Assembly: GCF_003260975.1 (NCBI RefSeq)
Contig: NZ_CP030041.1
Location: 3,085,001 to 3,149,000, forward strand
From: Echinicola strongylocentroti
GTDB taxonomy: Bacteria; Bacteroidota; Bacteroidia; Cytophagales; Cyclobacteriaceae
Direction: 5' to 3'
DNA: 64,000 nucleotides
In this document: one piece after another, positions 1 through 8,368 of the stretch
How positions within the stretch are numbered: the stretch's first letter is position 1
How the letters are laid out: every line of letters starts with the position of its first letter
Notes under the pieces: generated by a model
Told to the model about the DNA's origin: nothing
Seen by the model: the letters and a program-made list of their open reading frames with translations, nothing else
Databases searched by the model: none
Program-made: the position numbers and the translations under genes

Positions 1-495
1 CTCCGCAAAGGTTTCCTTATGATCCTCTGGACGGAATATAGGGTCATAGCCAAACCCTCCATCACCTATTCTTTCTTGGATGATCTCACCCTTTGCCGCT
101 CCTCCAAAGCTGTACTCCTCGCCATCGAGGATCAGCGCAATTACCGTTCTAAATTGGGCTTTTCGATCCGTTTTACCTTGCATGTTGTTGAGCAGGAGCT
201 CGACATTCCGTTCATCGCTGCGCGGCTCTCCGGCATACCTGCCAGAATAGACACCAGGTGCCCCGTCCAGTGCGGCCACTTCCAGTCCTGTGTCGTCGGC
301 AAAACAGCTCACCCCGTAGTTATCGAAGACATGCCGGGCTTTTTGGAAGGCGTTGAAGTCCAAGGTGTCACCCGTTTCGGGCAATTCCTCCCGGCAGCCG
401 ATTTCCTCGAGTGAGACAATGGTAAATTCCTCGCCCAAAGCGGCCTTTACCTCTTCGATCTTCTTAGGGTTGTTGGTAGCAAAACAAATCTTCAT
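1..495 (-). CDS. rdgB: XTP/dITP diphosphatase RdgB/HAM1 family, 3' end cut by the window edge
   Basis: The enzyme hydrolyses non-canonical purine nucleoside triphosphates (XTP, dITP) to monophosphates in the cytoplasm and so keeps hypoxanthine and xanthine out of DNA. The reading frame is open for 165 codons from the ATG at 493-495 to the window edge. It shows the family marks: an N-terminal FATNNPKKIEEV loop, FADDTGLEV near residue 67, SGRYAGEP near 82, and GGFGYDPIF near 148. The usual family length is about 190-200 residues, so some 30 C-terminal residues lie outside the window. The gene has no partner in view. Repeat debris and element B1 lie upstream of it. Family assignment is firm; the gene is only partial because of the window. 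Confidence 0.93.
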   Translation of the reverse strand, partial: MKICFATNNPKKIEEVKAALGEEFTIVSLEEIGCREELPETGDTLDFNAFQKARHVFDNYGVSCFADDTGLEVAALDGAPGVYSGRYAGEPRSDERNVELLLNNMQGKTDRKAQFRTVIALILDGEEYSFGGAAKGEIIQERIGDGGFGYDPIFRPEDHKETFAE

Positions 496-550
496 GTTGC
501 AAAAATAAGTAAATTTTTTCCGATGCGAAGAGAGGTACTGTTTAATCTTA

Positions 551-576
551 AACCCGGAATATGCATAACCCGGGTC
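551..576 (+). repeat. Solo terminus of repeat family A
   Basis: The stretch reads AACCCGGAATATGCAT, identical to the left end of the full family A copies, and is followed at once by another AACCCGGGT. It lies just upstream of element B1 and downstream of no recognisable A interior, so it is probably the scar of a lost or rearranged A copy. Confidence 0.7.
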
Positions 577-622
577 TAAGGTGTATTGGAGCCAGCGCAT
601 GCCGTAGGCATAAATCGGGTTA

Positions 623-1368
623 AACCCGGAATTAATGCCGTTTAGTTAGTGCGTATTTGGAAATATTGGTTCTATTATTTTTCTGCTAAATTCCAAGGTG
701 GTTTTCATCCCTTTACCTTTGTTACTTTTTTGCTTCAGGTCAAAAAAGTAACCAAAAAACCCCGCCGCTGTGCATCTATTGGCCTAAAATTAAAACCTTC
801 CCTCATGCAGGCAAACTCCTCCTGTCTAAAGCCAAGCAGTCCTATCTAAAGCCAGGTACCTTCTTTAGCTGCCAACATTCTTTTTGACTAGTATTTCGTC
901 AAACAAGCCTGCCTTTTTGCCCACCCGCTTTTTAATTTCTTAACGCCCAATACCTGCAAGGCGGATTCAGTTAATAAGTCCCAAAAAGGTGTTGTTTCCA
1001 TATGACGGCCCTTGGTATGCCTGTTTTCCAGCCGATGGTGGAGGCCGTTAAGGAAGGGAGTTGGCTCGCGTCGTGGAACAGCGAGACCCACTCACTTTTA
1101 GGTCGTAGCCATCGGGTGGAAATTAAAATGGGTGAGGGATCTCGGTCGCAGGGTAAATCCATGTCCCATTTTAAAGGGCATACCACCGGCCTAGATTTTT
1201 TTCTTTCTTCATCAATAGCCTGCCCCGAAGGCTTTCGGGGGAAAAAAGGAAAAGGATAAAATCCACCAAGATGATCAGGTTTCCCCAGCCAAAGTCAATC
1301 AAAAAAAGGACTTTTATGTATATGAAAAGGAGAAAATCCCCTTAACTAAACGGCATTGAACCCGGGTT
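623..1368 (+). repeat. Repeat family B, copy 1 (MITE-like, inverted termini)
   Basis: About 746 bp. The left end is AACCCGGA, 3 nt, then AATGCCGTTTAGTTAG from 634. The right end at 1342-1368 is its near-perfect inverse, TTAACTAAACGGCATT followed by GAACCCGGGTT. A perfect 12-bp hairpin with an 8-nt loop sits at 721-752 (GTTACTTTTTTG and its complement). The body is about 90% alike by eye to 15860-16556. Copy 1 has an extra ~40 bp near 829-870 holding two TCTAAAGCCA units. No transposase is encoded. Open frames exist on both strands, but none has a recognisable domain. It fills most of the gene-free stretch 496-1480. Confidence 0.85.
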
Positions 1369-1480
1369 AAACAATTCCTTTGTGCCTTAGGGACTTCGTG
1401 GCTGAATTTGTTGACTTGACTTGATTGGGATAGCGTCCTAACATTTTTTGTTAAAAAATGCTTTTCTTTTAAAAAATGGC

Positions 1481-1488
1481 TACATTTG
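1481..1488 (+). promoter_or_regulatory. Candidate Bacteroidota -7 box (TACATTTG)
   Basis: TACATTTG fits the Bacteroidota -7 consensus TAnnTTTG. Transcription would begin about 7 nt downstream, which favours the ATG at 1519 over the TTG at 1486 for the small exported protein. No clear TTTG -33 element is seen at the usual spacing. Confidence 0.4.
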
Positions 1489-1518
1489 CTGTCTATGAAT
1501 GGTAAGAAAGGCACAAAT

Positions 1519-1875
1519 ATGAAAATTGTTCGCGAAAGGATGTCCGTCCTTTTGGTGGCTATTTGCTGCTTTATCATCTCCAATTCACAGTATTTTTTGA
1601 GCACGACGGAGGACAACCCATCCGATAGTGACTGCATCGAATATTCACAGCATTCTGGGGATGAAGATCAGCATGACCAGACATTTTTGGATGTAGCGAC
1701 AGATGCTGTGGTGGTTCCATTTGCCAGTTTGGTGGCAGAGAGTACCATGAAGTTGATCTATGAGATTATTGGCTTTGAAGAGCAACGTGCCTTGCCACAG
1801 GTGACAATGGCACGATATCCCAGTCATTTTTTAGAAATACTCTTGGAGCAGATAGTGGCTCCAAATGCACCGTAA
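1519..1875 (+). CDS. Small exported protein of unknown function, upstream of secDF
   Basis: A 118-residue protein I do not recognise. Residues 1-20 (MKIVRERMSVLLVAICCFII) look like a signal sequence or membrane anchor. An acidic, His/Asp/Glu-rich stretch follows (SDSDC near residue 34, then EDQHDQ), then a mildly hydrophobic C-terminal half. An ATG at 1495 and a TTG at 1486 are in frame, but the -7-like box at 1481-1488 and the purine-rich AAGAAAGG before 1519 favour the shorter form. The gap to secDF is about 100 bp and both are on the plus strand. Shared transcription with secDF is possible but unproven. It is lower-confidence than its neighbours because it is short and has no known domain. 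Confidence 0.55.
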   Translation: MKIVRERMSVLLVAICCFIISNSQYFLSTTEDNPSDSDCIEYSQHSGDEDQHDQTFLDVATDAVVVPFASLVAESTMKLIYEIIGFEEQRALPQVTMARYPSHFLEILLEQIVAPNAP

Positions 1876-1977
1876 AGTTACTTTTTCTTTTCGCTATTGG
1901 TAGGTTTGGACATCAGCCTATCATTTCCATTGAATTTCAATCAACATTAATTAATAGTTATTTCATTTAAGTAGATC

Positions 1978-4947
1978 ATGCAAAACAAAGGGATCATTGT
2001 GTTTTTGACAGTGATTGTTACAGCATTGTGCTTGTACTATCTGTCATTTACCTACGTATCGAGTACTGTCCAAGAGGACGCGATTGCCTATGCCACAGAC
2101 GCAGACGGCAATCTTGATTTCGCAAAGAAGCAATCTTACCTGGATTCGGTCTGGCGTGAGCCGGTGTATAACTTCCTAGGAATAGAATATACCTTTAAGG
2201 AAGTAAAAGAAACCGAGCTTGGGCTAGGACTGGACCTTCAAGGGGGTATGCACGTTACCTTGGCTGTTTCTCCGGTGGAGATTGTAAAAGGACTTGCCGG
2301 AAACAGCAAAAACGAAGCATTCAATGCCGCTGTGGACGAAGCAGAAGAATTGGGCAGAACTTCCAACGAGAAGTTTGTAGACCTTTTCTATAGCGCTTGG
2401 AAAGAAAAGTCTGGCAACAAACAACTGAACACCGTCTATGCTACTGCTGCCAATCGTGGCAGGATTTCGCTGGAATCTTCCGATAGTGAAATCCTCGGCA
2501 TTATCGATGAAGAGGTAGAAAATGCCATTGACCGTTCTTTTAATATCCTGAGAACGCGTATCGACCGTTTTGGTACTTCCCAACCAAACATCCAGCGGAT
2601 CCAAGGAACTGGCCGAATCCAAATCGAGCTGCCAGGAGTGGATAACCAAGAGCGGGTAAGGAACCTCCTCCAAGGAGTAGCAAAGCTACAGTTTTGGAGA
2701 GTGGCCGAAATCAACGAATATGGTGATGCCCTACAACGCATCAATGCGGCATTGGTCGCTGAGGCCAAAGCCAACAAATCTTCTACTTCCGTAACAGCAG
2801 ACGAAGATGCTACCGGTGCGGAGTCGGATACCACTAAGACCTCTTTGGAGCAGCAATTGGCTGAAGGAAGTGGTGAGACAGATTCACTTTCTTCAGAAGT
2901 GTCTCCCTTATTTTCTCTATTGAAGGCCAATTATGGCCTAGTGTACGATGTGAAGGACACCGTGGCGATCAATAGAATCCTGAACAGGGAAGATATCAAA
3001 CCGTTGATTCCACGTGGGCTGACCTTTATGTGGTCTGTGAAGCCTCGTGAGGTAGATGGTGAAGAGCTGTTGGAGCTTCATGCCATGGAGACTCCACGAG
3101 GTACCGATCAGGCGCCATTGGAGGGTGATGTGATCACCGATGCCAAGCAAGTACTTGACCAAAGCTCCAATCCTGCAGTAAGCATGAGCATGAATGCAGA
3201 TGGTGCGAGAAAATGGAGAAAAATGACTGCCGAAAATATTGGCAGAAGAATAGCTGTCGTACTTGACAATTATGTCTATACAGCACCCAACATCCTAGGT
3301 GAAATCCCTAGTGGACAGTCTGAAATTACCGGTAACTTTACCATGGAAGAAGCCAAAGATTTGGCCAATATCCTAAAGTCAGGTACACTTCCAGCACCAA
3401 CAAAAATCGTAGAAGAAGCGATCATAGGTCCCACATTGGGTAAGGAGGCACAGTCCCAAGGTATCAATTCCATGGTAGCCGGTCTGGTGATCGTGGTATT
3501 GTTCATGATTGCCTATTATGCCAAAGGTGGTTTTGTAGCCATTGCGGCATTGGTGTTCAATATCTTCTTTATCCTAGGGATTCTTGCCCAGTTGGGAACG
3601 GCACTCACCTTGCCAGGTATCGCCGGTATTGTATTGACAATCGGTATGTCTATCGATGCCAATGTACTGATCTTCGAAAGGATCAAAGAAGAACTCGCTG
3701 CTGGAGCTGGTTTGCTACAGGCGATTTCCAGTGGTTATAACAAGGCATTCAGTGCCATCCTTGATTCCAACGTAACGACCTTCTTGACAGGTGCCATTCT
3801 ATACGCCCTTGGTCAAGGCCCTGTAAAAGGTTTTGCGATCGTATTGATGATCGGTATTGCTTCCTCTTTCTTCTCTTCTGTATTCATCACGAGAGTGATC
3901 GTATACTGGATGAGCAAAAAAGGTGAGCAGAGCAAAATTTCATTTGCTTCTCCATTTGCTAAAAACCTGTTCAGTAACCTGAACATTGACTTCTTGGGCA
4001 AGCGAAAAGTAGCGTACCTTATTTCTACAGGTATCATCGTCATTGGTCTTGCCTTTGCTGCGATAAACGGATTGAAATTTGGCGTGGATTTTACTGGTGG
4101 TAGATCATATATTGTAGAATTTGCCGAGCCAGTGGCTGCCTCTGAGCTAAAAACCGGTTTGGATAAGTCCTTTGATGGATCAGTGGAAGCCAAAACTTAC
4201 GGCTCCAACAACGTGGTAAAGATCACCACATCTTATCTGATCAATGATGATTCTGATGAAGCCAATAGCGAAGTGGCCACTAAAGTACGCGAAGGAATTG
4301 CCAGTGTGACTGGGCTTAGCTTTGTCGGAGATGTGACGCAGCTCAATGACAGTAACTTTGCGATCACCGGCTCTTCCAAGGTCGGGGCCACAGTGGCAGA
4401 CGATATCAAAAACTCTTCTTTGGAGGCGATGTTCTTTGCCTTGGTTGCTATCTTCTTGTACATCCTCTTGAGGTTCCGTAAATGGCAATATTCCTTGGCT
4501 TCCATCATTGCGTTAGGACACGATACCTTGTTTGTGGTGGCGGCTTTTGCGATTGCCAGCGCCTTTGGAGCTACTTTTGAGATCGACCAAGTATTTATCG
4601 CGGCAATGCTTACCGTAATCGGTTATTCCATAAATGATACCGTGATTGTGTTTGACCGTATTCGGGAAAATATCTCCAACCGCGGTACTTCCAAGTTGGT
4701 AAAAATGTTCAACGATGCCATTAACCAAACTATGGCCAGAACATTGATCACTTCATTCACTACTATGATCGTAGTGATCGTATTGCTGATCTTTGGTGGT
4801 GAAGTGTTGAGAGGATTCTCTTTTGCCCTATTTGTAGGGGTATTGGTGGGTACTTACTCATCTATTTATATCGCTACGCCGATCGTAGTAGATCTAATGA
4901 AAAGGGAGATTGCCCAAGAAAAAGAAGAAGGCCAAAAAGTAACTTAA
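1978..4947 (+). CDS. secDF: Fused protein translocase subunit SecDF
   Basis: A 989-residue inner-membrane protein that uses the proton motive force to help pull preproteins through SecYEG on the periplasmic side. Bacteroidota commonly carry SecD and SecF as one chain, and the length fits that. The SecD half has an N-terminal helix, the DLQGG motif at residues 86-90, a long periplasmic P1 domain with a low-complexity Ser/Thr/Glu insert around residues 265-300, and six helices containing SIDANVLIFERIKEE. The SecF half begins near residue 670, has GVDFTGG near residue 702, and ends with six more helices including INDTVIVFDRIREN. A strong terminator follows the stop. The gene is complete, with no anomaly. 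Confidence 0.97.
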   Translation: MQNKGIIVFLTVIVTALCLYYLSFTYVSSTVQEDAIAYATDADGNLDFAKKQSYLDSVWREPVYNFLGIEYTFKEVKETELGLGLDLQGGMHVTLAVSPVEIVKGLAGNSKNEAFNAAVDEAEELGRTSNEKFVDLFYSAWKEKSGNKQLNTVYATAANRGRISLESSDSEILGIIDEEVENAIDRSFNILRTRIDRFGTSQPNIQRIQGTGRIQIELPGVDNQERVRNLLQGVAKLQFWRVAEINEYGDALQRINAALVAEAKANKSSTSVTADEDATGAESDTTKTSLEQQLAEGSGETDSLSSEVSPLFSLLKANYGLVYDVKDTVAINRILNREDIKPLIPRGLTFMWSVKPREVDGEELLELHAMETPRGTDQAPLEGDVITDAKQVLDQSSNPAVSMSMNADGARKWRKMTAENIGRRIAVVLDNYVYTAPNILGEIPSGQSEITGNFTMEEAKDLANILKSGTLPAPTKIVEEAIIGPTLGKEAQSQGINSMVAGLVIVVLFMIAYYAKGGFVAIAALVFNIFFILGILAQLGTALTLPGIAGIVLTIGMSIDANVLIFERIKEELAAGAGLLQAISSGYNKAFSAILDSNVTTFLTGAILYALGQGPVKGFAIVLMIGIASSFFSSVFITRVIVYWMSKKGEQSKISFASPFAKNLFSNLNIDFLGKRKVAYLISTGIIVIGLAFAAINGLKFGVDFTGGRSYIVEFAEPVAASELKTGLDKSFDGSVEAKTYGSNNVVKITTSYLINDDSDEANSEVATKVREGIASVTGLSFVGDVTQLNDSNFAITGSSKVGATVADDIKNSSLEAMFFALVAIFLYILLRFRKWQYSLASIIALGHDTLFVVAAFAIASAFGATFEIDQVFIAAMLTVIGYSINDTVIVFDRIRENISNRGTSKLVKMFNDAINQTMARTLITSFTTMIVVIVLLIFGGEVLRGFSFALFVGVLVGTYSSIYIATPIVVDLMKREIAQEKEEGQKVT

Positions 4948-4975
4948 TCGAGTTATCGACTTTCAAGATTTTTAG

Positions 4976-5010
4976 AGCACCCTGTCTATTGACGGGGTGC
5001 TTTTATTTTT
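4976..5010 (+). terminator. Intrinsic terminator of secDF
   Basis: An 11-bp stem (AGCACCCTGTC with GACGGGGTGCT, one G-T wobble) closes a TATT loop and is followed by a T-rich tail, about 28 nt after the secDF stop codon. Confidence 0.9.
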
Positions 5011-5020
5011 GACTATATTG

Positions 5021-5196
5021 AACCCGGAATATGCATTAGCCTATCTGTTGCGGACTGATCCGCCGCGGCGGACAAAATCAGCCGTTTCACTTTAGTTTTC
5101 GGTATAACCGTAGCGGTGCTACGCTAATACCTCCAAACTAACTGATTTTCTTGCAATTTCAGCTCTCACTACGATTCCTAACGCATAATCCGGGTT
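5021..5196 (+). repeat. Repeat family A, copy 1
   Basis: 176 bp running from AACCCGGAATATGCATTAG to CGCATAATCCGGGTT; the two ends are inverted copies of each other. The core hairpin reads GGTATAACCGTAGC - GGT - GCTACGCTAATACC. Its outer pairs are GGTAT/ATACC where the other copies have GGCAT/ATGCC, so both arms changed together. Copy 1 also carries a perfect 14-bp palindrome TCCGCCGCGGCGGA at 5059-5072 that replaces the sequence found there in copies 2-4. It lies between the secDF terminator and the seven-helix gene at 5682. Confidence 0.88.
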
Positions 5197-5681
5197 GAAG
5201 CCGATAGAGGAGTGAAGCCACCTTTACTTTGGAGAGGAAATTATTTCGTCATACTTCTCTGCGTGGCGGCAGACCATGGCCGTCAGGCTAACGTATGTAA
5301 GGTGATGAAAACCTATATCCTTATTGATCGCTGTCTTATTCACAAATGGTCTAGGGGGATTTCAAACCCCCATTATTTTGGTTCGCGATTACAAATCCCG
5401 AACAGCAAAATGCTCGCCGCGGCGAGTTGCCACACCCTTTTCCAACCCCCATCCTCCTAAAAAGGGTATGACGTTTTTAATTTGGATGTCTTTGTATACA
5501 GCAAGGACATCGTTCTAGTCAAGGAGTAATGTAGGATGGCAGGGCGTACGAATCAGCTAAAAAATACCATGATTAGGGTATTTCCTCCTAAACCCTGAAC
5601 GCTTAACTTAGTATATTGAAAAAATCACTATTTGATGTCATCCGGAGTTGTTGCTTTGGGTGTTAATGTAGGGAGAATTTT
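5197..5681 (+). repeat. Gene-free stretch with repeat module C, copy 1
   Basis: No credible gene. Two short open frames here lack domains and overlap the repeat. At about 5297-5410 lies a module (ending in TTACAAATCCCGAAC) that recurs inverted at 27087-27210. At 5413-5480 lies CTCGCCGCGGCGAG (a perfect 14-bp palindrome) plus GTTGCCACACCCTTTTCCAA, which recurs in the same orientation at 27280-27370. At 5235-5260 a TTCGTCATACTT segment resembles the sequence just after repeat A4 (39388). The rest, 5480-5681, shows nothing I can name. Confidence 0.7.
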
Positions 5682-6347
5682 ATGAGTCAAATCGCATATT
5701 TAGGAGTCATTCTTTGTAGTTTGGTAGGAGGAGTGATCTGCTATTTCTATAACAAGCCAACTTACAAGTCTACCCATAAGCTACTACTGATTACTCTTTT
5801 GTTTGTGTTTTTGTTGGAAGCAGTAGGAGAGTATACGGCGAGTAAACAAATCAACAACCTATTGCTTTACAATGTTTGTTGGATCTATATTGAGTCCTAT
5901 CTCATCGTGTATTATTTTGCCTTACTGGAGCATAGGAAGAAGCTGAAGAGACTGTATTTTGTTCTTTTCGGGGTATCGTTGATTTGGGGAGGATATAATT
6001 CACTATTTATCCAGCCGATTTCAGGTGTCTTCCAATATTACAGTTTGCTCCCCATGGGCTTGCTTATCTTAGGCCTGTGTGCAAGATTTTTCTACAGTGT
6101 CGTACGTTTGGAAAAATACCCGCAATCCGATTTGCTAAGTATCCCACATTTATGGATTGTGGCATTTATAACCTTCTTTTATGCAGAGGCCCTTACCTTG
6201 TTTGGGTTTATGGAGTTTTATGCTGCTGCCCATATTGAGATAGTCATAGCTTGGACAAAGCTGAACAGGATTATAGCGGGAGTGATGTATCTTTCTTTTG
6301 GGCTGGCTTTTTATACGCCACATCTATTTGAGGAAAAGTATGCCTGA
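5682..6347 (+). CDS. Seven-helix membrane protein, paralogue 1
   Basis: 221 residues, hydrophobic almost throughout. I count seven probable membrane helices (roughly residues 4-22, 35-52, 60-80, 90-106, 120-142, 158-178 and 195-212) and no large soluble domain. It is clearly paralogous to the protein at 6946-7608; both share YNV...YIE near residue 65, GGxNSLxxQ near 108, LSIP/LSVP near 152, and NRxxAGxMYLxFGxAFYxP near the C-terminus. I do not recognise a named family. The second paralogue is coupled to a histidine kinase, so a sensory membrane role is a reasonable inference for both, but no ligand or partner can be read from the sequence. Confidence 0.8.
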   Translation: MSQIAYLGVILCSLVGGVICYFYNKPTYKSTHKLLLITLLFVFLLEAVGEYTASKQINNLLLYNVCWIYIESYLIVYYFALLEHRKKLKRLYFVLFGVSLIWGGYNSLFIQPISGVFQYYSLLPMGLLILGLCARFFYSVVRLEKYPQSDLLSIPHLWIVAFITFFYAEALTLFGFMEFYAAAHIEIVIAWTKLNRIIAGVMYLSFGLAFYTPHLFEEKYA

Positions 6348-6432
6348 TAAGGTGGATTGCCATGGTTAATTATTTAAAGAAATGATATAATTTCGGATTC
6401 TAGTTATTTATCACCTATAAACATTATAAAAA

Positions 6433-6840
6433 ATGAAGGACAAGAACAAGCTAACCAAAAAACAGTTTAAAGCAGTAACGAGCAAGTACAAAAATGAAGT
6501 GGGCAGTGGCAAGCCAGGTTTGGGTGTGAAGGGTGAGATCACCGACCAAACCCGTTGGATCTGGTTTGAGAGAGAACTTATCGAGAAAGTACTGAAACAA
6601 ACCGATGAGACTACTGGAGGCATCAAGTTTTATTTTGGAGAATATGATGAGAGTTTCTCAGAATCTTTGGGAGAAGAATATGTAGGTAGAATGATGCTGG
6701 CAATGGTGCCTTGTAATGAAGCAGACTTGGATAAGAAGGCTGCTGATGTCGAGCGTTTGGAGGCCGTAGCCCTTACCGAAGATGATGAAGAAGAGGAAGA
6801 TGCCGAAAATGGAGGAAGGCTCTGTCCACCCCATTGTTAA
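6433..6840 (+). CDS. Small acidic cytoplasmic protein with CPPHC tail
   Basis: 135 residues with no signal peptide or helix. The N-terminal third is Lys-rich (MKDKNKLTKKQFKAVTSKYK). The middle holds TRWIWFERELIEKVL and GGIKFYFGEYDES. The tail is strongly acidic (DDEEEEDAE) and the last residues are GGRLCPPHC, with two cysteines and a histidine that could bind a metal or form a disulfide. I know no function for it. It sits between the two seven-helix paralogues (85 bp after the first, 105 bp before the second) on the same strand, which suggests a part in the same signalling unit. That is inference from position only. Confidence 0.75.
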   Translation: MKDKNKLTKKQFKAVTSKYKNEVGSGKPGLGVKGEITDQTRWIWFERELIEKVLKQTDETTGGIKFYFGEYDESFSESLGEEYVGRMMLAMVPCNEADLDKKAADVERLEAVALTEDDEEEEDAENGGRLCPPHC

Positions 6841-6945
6841 TCTGCCACTCACCATTGTGGGTTTATCGATCTTTAGAAGTGGATTGCCTGTTTCGGGCAA
6901 TTCACTGTTTTAGTCGGATTCATTCATTTTCAACATCCATTTTTT

Positions 6946-7608
6946 ATGGGGTTTAGCGTTTATCTAATTAGCATACTCTTGGGCTTAATTACCTGTGCAG
7001 GAGTTTTTTTCTTTCGTGATCTACAAGTAAAAAGCACCTCTTACAAATTGCTTTTTGTACTATTGCTTACCGTATTGGTATTTGAATATGTAGCCAATTA
7101 TTTGGTAGAAAGCCATCACCTAACAAATTTGGTGGTGTATAATGTTTTTTTTGTCTATGTGGAGACCATTTTCATTGTCCTGTATTTTTATCGGCTTATG
7201 ACCCAAAAGGGCAAAAGATTGATCAAAATCGGATTGATTGGTTTTTTGGTGATAGGTGGGGTTAACAGTTTGTATTTTCAGAGTATTACCGAAAAATTCC
7301 AAAATATCAGCTTTGGAGTAGCGGTATTGCTGATCTTGTCGTGCTGCATTTGGTTTTTTTTCGACATTTTCCGTCTCAAGCGGTATCAAGATATAAATAT
7401 CCTCTCCGTTCCAGAATTTTGGATTACGACCTCGATCCTGTTTTTCTATAGTTCGGGTTTTGTGTACTTTATGCCCATTAGGTATTTTGATACCATGGAG
7501 ATGCAGTTGCTTGAATTGCTTGGCAACATAAATCGTTTTTTGGCTGGCTTGATGTATCTTATATTTGGGTTTGCTTTTTATGCCCCCTTGATATTTAAAA
7601 ACGAGTGA
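6946..7608 (+). CDS. Seven-helix membrane protein, paralogue 2, coupled to a histidine kinase
   Basis: 220 residues with the same seven-helix layout and conserved motifs as the protein at 5682-6347 (YNV...YVE, GGVNSLYFQ, LSVPEFW, NRFLAGLMYL). Its TGA at 7606-7608 is separated from the kinase ATG at 7610 by one base, so translation is probably coupled. The kinase has only one membrane helix and almost no extracellular part, so this protein is a plausible sensor partner. This is an inference; no family name can be given. Confidence 0.82.
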   Translation: MGFSVYLISILLGLITCAGVFFFRDLQVKSTSYKLLFVLLLTVLVFEYVANYLVESHHLTNLVVYNVFFVYVETIFIVLYFYRLMTQKGKRLIKIGLIGFLVIGGVNSLYFQSITEKFQNISFGVAVLLILSCCIWFFFDIFRLKRYQDINILSVPEFWITTSILFFYSSGFVYFMPIRYFDTMEMQLLELLGNINRFLAGLMYLIFGFAFYAPLIFKNE

Positions 7609-7609
7609 T

Positions 7610-8368
7610 ATGAATTATGAGCCTACCCAGATATTTTTTATCGTTTTCAGCGGCATTATCCTAATGCTCCTGATGAGCGGTTTTATTATCGTGATGGTAT
7701 TGCTCCATCGCCAGCAGCAGCTGCGCAATCGTCAAAAAATGGAGAGCCTCAAGGCGGAGTATGAAAAGACCATGCTAAAGGTAGAGAAAGAAATCCAGGA
7801 CCAGACACTTTCCTTTATCGGCCAAGAGCTTCATGATAATCTTGGCCAAATATTGTCCTTGACCAAATTGACACTGAACAGCCCGGATGAAGAGAGCTAC
7901 TCAGAGGGCAAGCGATTGATAAACCATGCCATCAAGGAAGTGCGCAGTCTATCAAAACGCCTAAACCTGGACTGGGTCAAGGAGGTAAAATTGCAGGATT
8001 TCATCAGCGGAGAGCTCCAAAAGATAGAGAAATCAGGTTATTGTAAGACCCAGTTTGAAACGGATGAGATTACCATTACGCTGGATCAGGACAAAAAACT
8101 CGTGCTGATACGTATTATCCAGGAATCCCTGAACAACATCATGAAACATGCTGAGCCATCGATGATTGTTATTTCCCTGCGGCAAGAAAAGGGCACGCTG
8201 AGCGTAACGGTCAAAGACAATGGCAAAGGGTTTGATGTAGCGGACAAATCCAAAGGAATGGGGCTTCACAACTTAAAATCGCGTATCGAGACCATCGGTG
8301 GTGAGCTGATGCTTTCGTCTATCATTGGAATAGGCACAGAAATCAAACTTTTATTGCCGTTTGAATAG
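7610..8368 (+). CDS. NarL-type (HisKA_3) sensor histidine kinase
   Basis: 252 residues. One N-terminal helix (about residues 10-32) is followed by a basic/coiled stretch, a HisKA_3 dimerisation domain with phospho-acceptor motif ELHDNLGQ (His near residue 75), and a HATPase domain with an N box ESLNNIMKHA and G box DNGKGFD...GMGLHNLKSR. It should autophosphorylate and pass phosphate to the response regulator encoded 155 bp downstream. There is no extracellular sensor domain, which fits sensing through the preceding seven-helix protein. Length and domain order are usual for the short LuxR-partner kinases of Bacteroidota. Confidence 0.93.
   Translation: MNYEPTQIFFIVFSGIILMLLMSGFIIVMVLLHRQQQLRNRQKMESLKAEYEKTMLKVEKEIQDQTLSFIGQELHDNLGQILSLTKLTLNSPDEESYSEGKRLINHAIKEVRSLSKRLNLDWVKEVKLQDFISGELQKIEKSGYCKTQFETDEITITLDQDKKLVLIRIIQESLNNIMKHAEPSMIVISLRQEKGTLSVTVKDNGKGFDVADKSKGMGLHNLKSRIETIGGELMLSSIIGIGTEIKLLLPFE

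Noticed and set aside
649..1637. Open frames inside and beside repeat B1 on both strands
   Set aside because: They overlap each other, lack domains and follow the repeat rather than a gene; treated as part of the element, with the one conserved frame listed as a finding.
5212..5518. Plus-strand frames in module C1
   Set aside because: They lie in repeat sequence, overlap each other and have no domain.
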